Source: G942493375 sp942493375
GTDB taxonomy: Bacteria > Armatimonadota > UBA5829
DNA length: 64,000 nucleotides
Direction: 5' to 3'
NCBI GenBank assembly: GCA_942493375.1
Contig: OW818698.1
Coordinates: 4,898,001 to 4,962,000 of the forward strand
The translations under genes and the position numbers were made by a program. This document shows, piece by piece, positions 25,100 through 33,415 of this stretch. The notes below the pieces were generated by a model. That model was not told the DNA's origin. It worked only from the letters and a program-made list of their open reading frames with translations, and searched no databases. Numbering within the stretch: the first letter of the stretch is position 1; every line of letters begins with the position of its first letter.

Positions 25100-27112
25100 T
25101 TAATCCCCAACATCCCTGCCGATTCCTGTGTCAGCCTTTAGTGGCTTTTCTACATTTAGGCCGTCTTGCAGCCAGTGTTGTCCGTTGGCTGCAAATGGGT
25201 ATGCGGAAGGATAAGTATCAATTCCACCAGTGTCTATGAATAGTCCCAGGCACAAGTTGTAGTCACGAATTGTACCACGGCTGGTGATGTTTGATCTTCC
25301 AAGGGTGAAACCGCCGGATGGATTATATGTATCATCACCGGCTACATCCCAGAATATGCCTATGCCATTGTCATTACCGCCGCCGAGGGATATGCCCGAA
25401 CAGTTATATATGTCGTTACCACCCTCATCCAGCAGGTATCCAAGCGAGAAGTCGTGTCCTGCACCCTGGACCATGCTGCAAGGCCCGTTATATTTGTCAT
25501 TTCCACTTACATCGTTAATAATGCCGACTGCAAAATGTGCTGCAGAACCCTGGTTGTACCAATAGCCGGTATAGGAATCATCCCCTGCACCGTCTGAAAG
25601 AATCCCCAGGGCATACCAATAACCCATACCCTGAGCCATGAGATCCGCCACATAGACATCATTTCCTGTAAGGTCGACTAATGCACCTATTCCTCCTGCC
25701 AGCGAATGGCCAGTTTTATAGTCTGCACGTGAACCATATCCCATCCCTTGAGCCAGGCTGGAATTGTGCTTGGCATCTTGAGGACTTGGAAAATCGATAT
25801 TAGTAGTATCTGCTGTATATTTGTCATCGCCAACAGCATCCACCAGCAGTCCAAATCCCTTGGTGCTTCCATACCCCTGTGATTTAGCAAAACATCGATA
25901 GGTATCATTGCCAATCCGGTCAGACAGTGCAGCTATACCAAAAAACGCAGCCCCCTGGGATTGTTGATAGCAGTCATAAACATCATTGCCCGCATAATCC
26001 ATCAAAACGGATGCCCCATATGCAGCATATCCCTGGCTGTTGTTGACGCTCCTGTAAAGATCATCGCCAGCTATATCCAGCAGGAATGAATAACCCATCA
26101 CAGCCCCGCAGGTATTGGGACGTGATTTCCATTTTTTGCGGTCATTGAACTCAGCAATAGATTTAGCCAATAGTTCAGGAGTCTCCAAATATTTATCATT
26201 CCCTGACATATCAATAAGAATGCTTGCGAAATTTGCAAATGAATTAGTGCAGGCGCCGGAGTAATATGTGTCATCTCCAGCCATATCAATAATAAGGGTA
26301 TATGATTCATCCTGCTGGTAAATATCCTTATCATTATTATTCAGGACGATTTTACCTGCAGGGGTATCAATTTCGAATTCGAAGTTCGGGCAGTCTTTCA
26401 CATTTATCAACATATCCCTGGCTGCATCCACTCCTGCTGCAAGATTTTCTGCCCCCACAAACAGGAGTTTGAGATCAACAAGCGCCATCATGTCTTCGCG
26501 TGTAAAATCATAGTCAGTTTCTATTTCGCTAATCACATTATTGTACAGGTCCTGAAGTTTGTATTTTGGTGTTAAGCGTGAAAATGCGAGATTGCGCCAT
26601 TTGAGGGCATCAACCTCTGCAAAGATAAGTATTGCGGCTGGTTTAGCAATTTCTGCAGGTACTTTAGATGCACTTGCTTCAAGCTTCCTGATATATGATT
26701 TCCCCGGCTTCTTGCCGGTTGCATTCCAGAGTGCGATTATGGAAGCACGGAGAGCATCTTTTACATCGCTTTGCTTTATAGAATCCGCAGCAGGATTTCC
26801 AAGTAACGATCTCCTGACAAGCTCACCAAGCATTCCAGTTGGATAATTGACCAACCCAAACACACTCCCCGCAGATGTGCTGACCTGTTCCCGGAATGTT
26901 TTTATGCGCTCAGGTGTGCGATAAGGATCTTTGTGATACATGTCAAAATAAGGCAGTTTGTAAAGGTCACCATTCCACATCCCAAGATCAATCTGATCAA
27001 ACCTGGCTGTTTGCTTGGTAAGCCCTTTTTGAGCAAGAGCATCATCAAAAACATCACCAAACACCGGCACAACCAGGAATACGAGAATGATTACAAAAAC
27101 ACACCTCAACAT
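25100..27112 (-). CDS. Secreted repeat protein with DxxGNDxY repeats
   Basis: 670-residue exported protein with a signal peptide (MLRCVFVIILVFLVVPVFG). From about residue 290 it has roughly eleven to twelve repeats of about 30 residues, each with (G/A)-(D/N)-D-x-Y such as IDMSGNDKY, LDIAGDDLY, VDAVGDDKY and NDVSGNDKY, interleaved with QGxGxxxxxG loops. This resembles calcium-binding or beta-solenoid repeats. The N-terminal 280 residues are helical and unlike the repeats. I know of no function. Start 27112 has GGAGG six bases upstream; the GTG at 27115 is too close to that site. Its leader sequence recurs downstream of the GC-rich gene. Confidence 0.78.
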   Translation of the reverse strand: MLRCVFVIILVFLVVPVFGDVFDDALAQKGLTKQTARFDQIDLGMWNGDLYKLPYFDMYHKDPYRTPERIKTFREQVSTSAGSVFGLVNYPTGMLGELVRRSLLGNPAADSIKQSDVKDALRASIIALWNATGKKPGKSYIRKLEASASKVPAEIAKPAAILIFAEVDALKWRNLAFSRLTPKYKLQDLYNNVISEIETDYDFTREDMMALVDLKLLFVGAENLAAGVDAARDMLINVKDCPNFEFEIDTPAGKIVLNNNDKDIYQQDESYTLIIDMAGDDTYYSGACTNSFANFASILIDMSGNDKYLETPELLAKSIAEFNDRKKWKSRPNTCGAVMGYSFLLDIAGDDLYRSVNNSQGYAAYGASVLMDYAGNDVYDCYQQSQGAAFFGIAALSDRIGNDTYRCFAKSQGYGSTKGFGLLVDAVGDDKYTADTTNIDFPSPQDAKHNSSLAQGMGYGSRADYKTGHSLAGGIGALVDLTGNDVYVADLMAQGMGYWYALGILSDGAGDDSYTGYWYNQGSAAHFAVGIINDVSGNDKYNGPCSMVQGAGHDFSLGYLLDEGGNDIYNCSGISLGGGNDNGIGIFWDVAGDDTYNPSGGFTLGRSNITSRGTIRDYNLCLGLFIDTGGIDTYPSAYPFAANGQHWLQDGLNVEKPLKADTGIGRDVGD

Positions 27113-27948
27113 CACACGCCTCCAAATATCCCGAACTTACCAAAGTGATTCATCCTGTCTTACAATATATGCCGATGAACAGGATTATACAAGCGCTGGA
27201 GTCCAGTTTTTTAAAGAGCGGACACATTGGGACTCACTACTTTACGATTGGTGATGATCAACCTCCTACCTCTACTGCCGGAGTATTGCTCTGGACAGGG
27301 TATTTGTTTTGTAGTTTGCAGTGTGCAAATTTGGGCATTTTTGCAAAACGAATTGAGATCAGAATCGCTGTGGATGAGCGTGAGACAATTCGTTTTAGCG
27401 TTTTAAACGTTTTGAATTTCATAGAGCTCCCCCAGTTTGAGTCTGCGGATGGTTTTTGGATACTCCGGCAGCATTGGGCTGACTGTAATTGGATTGGCAT
27501 AATGCACCTTTTAGATCCTCCAGGTCAGAAATGAGTGTTCACAGAATTCAACGGTCTCACACTTTTTGACAGGTAGTTCGTTTGGGAAAACATGTGTAAT
27601 CCAAAATTTCCACGCTTGAATGTATAGTTTTGAGCTCAAGAGAACTGCAGAAACGACTGATAACACCCCTGTTTTTTGTTGAAACATGCTAGTTTTTATC
27701 AGAAACTCTCGGAAAATTGCAGAAACAGCCCTGTTTTCTAAAGTTTATATGTTGTATAGCAAAGAACTCTGGATGACGAATAGTGACATGTCAGGCAAAG
27801 CTATGAATATTCGTGTCTCAGGTCTATCTGTAACTCTATCCCTTTGAGCTAAACAATAGAACGTATGTGCTATATGCCCATGATTATTAGACACCGGAAA
27901 ACTGGGAATGTTCCGGGGATTTCAAAAAAATATTTTTTAGGCTTCAGG
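27102..27948 (+). repeat. Diverged direct repeat, copy 1
   Basis: Two blocks, 27102-27151 and 27497-27948, match 32604-32653 and 32684-33134 in the same orientation at roughly 80-90% by eye. The first block includes the start codon and ribosome-site region of the minus-strand repeat-protein gene. A further 345 bases between the blocks are unique to this copy and hold an open frame (27145-27534, 129 residues) without recognisable motifs. Weak similarity continues to about 28160. The rest of the region to the next gene is non-coding. Confidence 0.8.
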
Positions 27949-28203
27949 CCAGAAGGGAAATTACAAATTATGAATTATAAATTATGAAAGGGGGAGGGAC
28001 AGGTTTCTGGATGCACTGCGTGATTGCGAAGGGTTTCAGCATGCAATAACTGTACGGACATAACCGCTATCTCCCTATATGGAAAAGGTGTCTGTCCCAT
28101 TATCCCCCCGAAATACCACGCATTATTTACTTTATAGATCCCGATAGACTGAACGTTCTTGCAGTATATGAACAGATCACGATCGGTCTCCTTTTCATGG
28201 TCT

Positions 28204-31200
28204 TCACTCAGTCCACAGCAGCTTCAAGTCCGGGATCGTCGGGGTGGCTTGCGCGTCCGGCACCCAGCGCAGGACGTTCTCGCCGTCGCGCGTGACCAGA
28301 CCGCTGATGTCGAGTTTGGTCAGGCTGAGTTCGGGCATAAAACCTGCCCAGATGGCATCCGCGACCTGATAGTTGTTGATGATTAGCCTCCTCAGGTTCA
28401 GGCCGGACGAAGCGAGCCACAGCCGCTTGGCGGGCCATTGGGCCGGCAGGGTGAATCGGGTCTCGTAGTAGAGCGGTTTTGCCGGGGGGCTTCCGGCCAC
28501 CGCGGGTGCCAGAACATTGATGTCGCTGGCGGCGCTCCAGGAGTCGAGTGGCATGGACTGCACCGAGCGCGGGCGGGCTTCGAGGAAGAAGGCGCCCGAC
28601 ACTCCCTTCGGTCGCGCGCCTGGCGGGAAGGCGGACTGGCGCCCGTCGACCTCCAGTGTGAGGACCAGCCGGCCGGCCGCCGTCTGCGCCGGGGTCAGCG
28701 CGATGCGGAAGGTGCCATTTGACGCCGGCCGTATCGGTTGGGCGATGGCGGGCGACTCGCCGTTGATCCAGAGCCGCCCGCTCGGGTTGATGCCCCAGAA
28801 ATAGCCTTCAGCGTCAAAAACCAGCGTGACGTCCTGGTCCCGCCAGCCCGGCGGCAGCTTGACCTCCTTGCGTAAGCGGGCCAAGGTATCGTCCGGCAAT
28901 CCCATGGTGGCGAAGGTGCCGAGGCGTACGGTCTTCCATTTCCCGGCCGGTTCGCTACCGGGTATGGTCCAAGCGGCGGGGTCCATTTCACCGGTGGCGC
29001 AGCACCAGCCCTCGATCAGCGGCAGCAGGTTGTCGGGCTGCTTGATGGTGGCCTGCCGGATCTTCTGCTGCTCGATCTTCTCGAGCGGATGCCAGCGCCG
29101 GGCCAGGACGTTGAACCAGTTGCGGGCGCCGCCGGCCAGATCGGCACGGGGGGCGGCGAAGACCCGGGTCTGCATGGCCTCCATCTGCACGCCGGGGAGC
29201 GTCAGCCAGCCGTCGGCGTGGCTCGCGGCGACCGGTGGATGCCCCAGGGCGGAGAGTTCACGCAGGGCCGGGGCGGAGGCGGCGCGGCGGAGCCGGACGT
29301 CGAAAGCGCCCGACTCCGCTTTCGGATCCATCTGGGCGACCGGCCAGACATCGTAGACGCCGTTCTTGCTGCGCCAGGGCTCGGACCAGAGGCCGTTGGC
29401 CTGGGTCTCGCGCGGCGCGCCGAGGGAGGTCAGCAACTCGTCGAGATAGGGCAGTGTCCCCTGCTCGATATAGCGGCCATCCTCATCGCGTCCCTGGCGG
29501 TAGAAGGTCGAGCCCAGCATTATGACCTTACCTTGACCGAGGCGGCGGACGGCCACGGCGATAGTACCCTCGATGTCTTTCAGTCCCTGCCATTCGGCGA
29601 CCACCTCGATGTCGGCGGGCGCGGACGCCGACAGCACCAGCGGAGTGCCGCTCAGGTCGTTCCTCAGCCAGTCCAGCACCAGGCCCCAGCCGGGCAGTTC
29701 CGCGCCGCGCAGCCGCGGCCAGAGGTTCTGATCATCCTTGAAGCGGATCTTCGCGCCGCCGATGGCGCGGCCGCCGTTCACCACGCGCAGGCCGGTCAGC
29801 TTCGAGATGGGCCATACGAAGCTCTGCTCGGGGGTGTGCATGCCGGTGTTGTGGAAGGCAACGAAGGTGCCGCCCTGGCGCACGTAGGCCTCGATGGCGC
29901 TGACCTCGTCCTTGTCGAGAACCGAGGTGCCGCAATCGAGCAGCACCGGGAAGCGGTTGGCGCGGCCGCTCCGCAGATCGCCGAGGGTGACGTAGAGAAA
30001 CGGCCGGCCGATGGCGGGCAGCGAGCCACGGCCCATGTCCCAGGAGTAGATGTCGGTGATGCCCATGCGCAGTTCGCGCCCGACGCGCAGGATGCCGATC
30101 CGCGGCGGCGCCAGGTCGAGTTTGCCGAAGCAGCGCAGCAGCTCGCGGTTCTGCGCGATCCACTCGCCGATTTCACCTGTGCGATAGAGTTCTGGGCTGG
30201 CGACCCAGTCAACCATCTCTGTGCCCATCATCAAGTAGCGGGTCGTAGCGGCCTGGATACCCGCAGCGCTGTCGGGGACACCGCCGGGCTCGACGCTGTT
30301 GGTCAGTCCGCGGGTTATGGCATAGCGCGAGTAGGTGAACGGACCCCACCAGGCACCGGCGCCACCGGTGTCGTGCGGATAGGCGCCGTAGCGCTTACAG
30401 AGGTCGAGGACGGCGTCTATGTAGTTGTGCGGCGCCATGATCTTCATGGGCCGATAGGGATCGCCGGCGCGGATGCCGATCATGCGCTGCTCCAGCTCGC
30501 GCAAGGCCAGCCATTCCTGGAAGCCCAGCAGGTCGAATGCGCAGGCGTTCAGGGTCTCGGAGTCGCCGGGATAAACCCACGGTCCCAGGTGGCCGAGAAA
30601 GGCGTAGCCGTAGTCAGCCGGTAACACGAATCCTTTGCTGTTGATTGCGATCAGGTTCTCGCCGGGTTTCAACGCTGGGCCGGCGTCGTAGCACAGATCC
30701 CAGCCGAAACAGGAGGGATTGGCGCTGGCGATCATCGTCAGTTTCGTGCCGTTCAGCCAGACCTCGTAGCCTTCTGTGGCAATGAGGGCACCGGGCAACC
30801 ACACGCGCGGCAGGTGCAGATACTTGGCGGTGGCCTGTTTGGGTCCGACCGTGAAGCTCTTGCGCAACCAATAGTCTCCGGGCGAGTTTTTGCCTACATA
30901 GAGGGTGATCGCCTGGTCGCGGAAGTCAACCTGCACCCAGCCATCGGCCGGCGTGTCGGGCGAGAACCATTGCTCCGTCATCGCCACGCCGGCGCGGTCG
31001 GCGCGTCCGAGCCACATACCGAGTAGATCGATGGAGCTGGTGGGATCCCAGCCGACCAGTTCCTTCAGTGCGGGGATGGGCACCTCATCCCAGCGACGGA
31101 AGACCGTGGCGTCACCGCGATGCCGCCGGCCCACGTCCTTGAGGCTAAGCTTGCGCACATCACGCATATACTCGCGCCAGAGCGCCTGGATTGGCGGTGT

Positions 31201-32100
31201 ATGGGCGACCTCGGCCAGGGTGTGCAGGCCCATCGGATCTCCTCCTGGCCCCTCCTGCCAGACCATGTGCCCGATGAAGTTGGGATCGGTAGCGAGGTGT
31301 TCGGCGAAGCGGCGGCGGTAGTCCATCAGGTAGCTGTCGGTCTGCGCCACCGGCATGAAAGTGGTCGACAGGTAGGGCAGCGGGGTGGTGTTCCACAGCC
31401 AGGACGGGCGTCCGGGGTGTGCCATGTGCGCCATGGTCTTGAACGGCACGCCGTACTGCCGGGCCAGCTTCCGCTGCCAGTCCAGGGCGGCCGTGTCTAT
31501 CAACCCTGGGGCGATCAGGCGATCCTCGGTGGCGCCGCAGGCGGTGACGGCTGTGAAGCCGTTCTCGGCCAACCAACGGAAATCGGCGGCGGGGTCCTTG
31601 GGCAGCACGCCGAAGCCGGAGAACCAGAAGCACATGGCGGCGTTGTCGGTTGCGTCCAGCCAGCGCGGGTAGGCGTGTTCGGGAACCGCGGCCCAGCCTC
31701 TCGCGGCTACGGTATTCACCAGCGCACGCAGTTTGGTTTCGCTAGGCGCGAACAGTTCATAGAAGCGCCGGTCCTCAAGCCCCAGCAGCCAGAACCCTGC
31801 GCCGTCAAGCTCCAGCACAGTGCCAGGGAGCTTGCTGTCCGGCATGCGCTTCAGATCGCCGAAGCCCAGCAGGTCGGCCAGCCGCTTGGAGCCAAGGACC
31901 TTCGCATGCTCCTCGTCCTCGGCCGTGAACGTCGTCCACGAGGTCTTGCGCTGCGCGTCCATAGAGCGCAACTCGACCTTGACCGATCCGAACCCGCGCG
32001 CCTCCGCCCGGAACATGTCATCAGCCCCCGGCGCATCCGTCCCATACGCCATCAACGCCAACACGGCCAGAATGCCACACAATGCCAGGCCCTTTCTCAT
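28204..32100 (-). CDS. Large secreted glycosidase-like protein, GC-rich, probably acquired
   Basis: 1298-residue exported protein. Signal peptide MRKGLALCGILAVLALMAY; a TIM-barrel-like region about 150-370 (FRWLAENGFTAVTAC, HMVWQEGPGGDP); a galactose-binding jelly-roll about 385-490 (YWLRKSFTVGP, EVWLNGTKL); a beta-galactosidase-trimerisation or glutamine-amidotransferase-like domain about 690-800 (FPVLLDCGTSVLDKDEV, YVRQGGTFVAFHNTG); C-terminal jelly-rolls to the end. AAGGAG precedes the start. Base composition is sharply different: 41 of 60 bases are G or C in 28441-28500, against 24 of 60 in 33901-33960. It is flanked by diverged direct repeats, suggesting transfer. The substrate is unknown. 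Confidence 0.82.
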   Translation of the reverse strand: MRKGLALCGILAVLALMAYGTDAPGADDMFRAEARGFGSVKVELRSMDAQRKTSWTTFTAEDEEHAKVLGSKRLADLLGFGDLKRMPDSKLPGTVLELDGAGFWLLGLEDRRFYELFAPSETKLRALVNTVAARGWAAVPEHAYPRWLDATDNAAMCFWFSGFGVLPKDPAADFRWLAENGFTAVTACGATEDRLIAPGLIDTAALDWQRKLARQYGVPFKTMAHMAHPGRPSWLWNTTPLPYLSTTFMPVAQTDSYLMDYRRRFAEHLATDPNFIGHMVWQEGPGGDPMGLHTLAEVAHTPPIQALWREYMRDVRKLSLKDVGRRHRGDATVFRRWDEVPIPALKELVGWDPTSSIDLLGMWLGRADRAGVAMTEQWFSPDTPADGWVQVDFRDQAITLYVGKNSPGDYWLRKSFTVGPKQATAKYLHLPRVWLPGALIATEGYEVWLNGTKLTMIASANPSCFGWDLCYDAGPALKPGENLIAINSKGFVLPADYGYAFLGHLGPWVYPGDSETLNACAFDLLGFQEWLALRELEQRMIGIRAGDPYRPMKIMAPHNYIDAVLDLCKRYGAYPHDTGGAGAWWGPFTYSRYAITRGLTNSVEPGGVPDSAAGIQAATTRYLMMGTEMVDWVASPELYRTGEIGEWIAQNRELLRCFGKLDLAPPRIGILRVGRELRMGITDIYSWDMGRGSLPAIGRPFLYVTLGDLRSGRANRFPVLLDCGTSVLDKDEVSAIEAYVRQGGTFVAFHNTGMHTPEQSFVWPISKLTGLRVVNGGRAIGGAKIRFKDDQNLWPRLRGAELPGWGLVLDWLRNDLSGTPLVLSASAPADIEVVAEWQGLKDIEGTIAVAVRRLGQGKVIMLGSTFYRQGRDEDGRYIEQGTLPYLDELLTSLGAPRETQANGLWSEPWRSKNGVYDVWPVAQMDPKAESGAFDVRLRRAASAPALRELSALGHPPVAASHADGWLTLPGVQMEAMQTRVFAAPRADLAGGARNWFNVLARRWHPLEKIEQQKIRQATIKQPDNLLPLIEGWCCATGEMDPAAWTIPGSEPAGKWKTVRLGTFATMGLPDDTLARLRKEVKLPPGWRDQDVTLVFDAEGYFWGINPSGRLWINGESPAIAQPIRPASNGTFRIALTPAQTAAGRLVLTLEVDGRQSAFPPGARPKGVSGAFFLEARPRSVQSMPLDSWSAASDINVLAPAVAGSPPAKPLYYETRFTLPAQWPAKRLWLASSGLNLRRLIINNYQVADAIWAGFMPELSLTKLDISGLVTRDGENVLRWVPDAQATPTIPDLKLLWTE

Positions 32101-32603
32101 GGTTGTCTCTCCTTCCGAGCATGCTGCAGCCGCAGCGGAATGTTGCGGCTGTCCGGCGTCAACTGTCTTTCCCTGCCAGCGACGACTACAGTTCCCTCTT
32201 CGTTGAGAATGTTGGGCACCTTGCCCTTACCTCTATGGATTTGAGGAGCGCTGATGATCTGTTATCTTTCATCAATCTACCAGCCGCTCCGGAAATCCAA
32301 GATTATTCGGAACTTGAATCAAATTCTTCCGTTTCCGAATAATCCCGAAACGAAGACCTCAGGCTATATTAATAACGGACCTATATTTGATCCGACTTCT
32401 TCTCCGAGTTCATAAAATCTCCAACTGGAATGCTCCCCGTCTCCAGGAGACGTGACAAGTTTTCTCCTTACAGGATGTTTACCTTTTCCGTTTGCATGTT
32501 TAGCCAATACAGTTAGTGTGTCTATATCATTCTGACTCTTAAGTAATTCGGCTATATGTCTTCCAATTATAGGTGGCAGTCCCCTTTACCCCCCATATAT
32601 ACA
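32101..32603. other. Spacer between GC-rich gene and repeat copy 2
   Basis: The GC-rich composition persists for about 80 bases (to roughly 32180) and then drops. No gene is recognised. A motif ATAGGTGGCAGTC near 32570 resembles one near 19616. Confidence 0.5.
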
Positions 32604-33134
32604 AACCTCAACATCACACGCCTCCTAATATACCGAACTTACCAACGTGATTCTCCGGGACAGATAGCAGACCTTTAGTTGTTTGCATCATGCACTTTTT
32701 AAATCCTCCAGGACTGAATTGAGTATTCACAGAAGTCAACAGTCTTTCACTTTTTGACAGGTAGTTCGTTCGGGAAAATATTTTGTAACCCGAATTACCA
32801 CGTTTGAATGTATAGTTTTGAGCTCAAGAAAACTGCGGAAACGACTGATAACACCCCTGTAATTTGCCCAAACATGCGAGTTTTTTATTGAAACTCTCGG
32901 ATATTTGCAGAAACAGCCCTGTTATTAACAGTTTGTTTGTTGCATAGCAAAGACCCCACGGTGACGAATAGTGACATGGCTGGCAAAATATTGAAATATT
33001 GTGTCTTTGGTTTGGGTGTAACTCTTTCTTATCGAATACAACAATAGAACGGATGTGCTATATGTCCATGATTGTTAGACACCGGAAAACTGGGAATGTT
33101 CCGGGGATTTTGAAAGTATTTTTTGGGCTTCAGG
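32604..33134 (+). repeat. Diverged direct repeat, copy 2
   Basis: Blocks 32604-32653 and 32684-33134 match copy 1 (27102-27948) in the same orientation. The match includes the beginning of the repeat-protein gene's coding strand (ACCTCAACAT) and long identical islands such as TATAGTTTTGAGCTCAAG and GAAAACTGGGAATGTTCC. Small frames inside are not conserved between copies, so the sequence appears non-coding. It ends about 280 bases before the HD-GHKL gene. Confidence 0.8.
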
Positions 33135-33415
33135 AAGAGAGGTTGGGTGGTAAATGGTTTTGGAGTTTGAGCCGAGTTACCTGGTGCATATGCGCCAATG
33201 CACAGGGTGGCTACGGAAGGTTTGAGATTACAGTGTTTCGAAAAGGGTAGCGTCCCCTTAATCCCTTGATCCCATATGTCATCACTTATGATTACTTCTC
33301 AAATCTCGATAGAACTGAAAGGTTTTGTGGTGTATACTATGTGTGTCATTGATATGTTGTCAGCAAGATAGATTGCACAATCGCCAGCAGCTTGTTTCCC
33401 AAGAGGAGATATATT

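Noticed and set aside
27145..27534. 129-residue frame in repeat copy 1
   Set aside because: The frame lies largely in the part missing from copy 2. It has no ribosome site and no family match, so I describe the region as repeat instead of calling a gene.
29089..30624. Long open frame on the plus strand inside the GC-rich gene (511 residues)
   Set aside because: High GC removes stop codons, so long antisense frames are expected. The minus-strand frame has a signal peptide, ribosome site and domain motifs, while this one has none.
31120..32244. Second long plus-strand frame (374 residues) over the start of the GC-rich gene
   Set aside because: It has low-complexity composition and no motif, and it covers the real gene's start and ribosome site. 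It is an antisense artefact.
32999..33250. 83-residue frame in repeat copy 2
   Set aside because: The frame is not conserved in copy 1 despite strong nucleotide similarity, which argues against coding.
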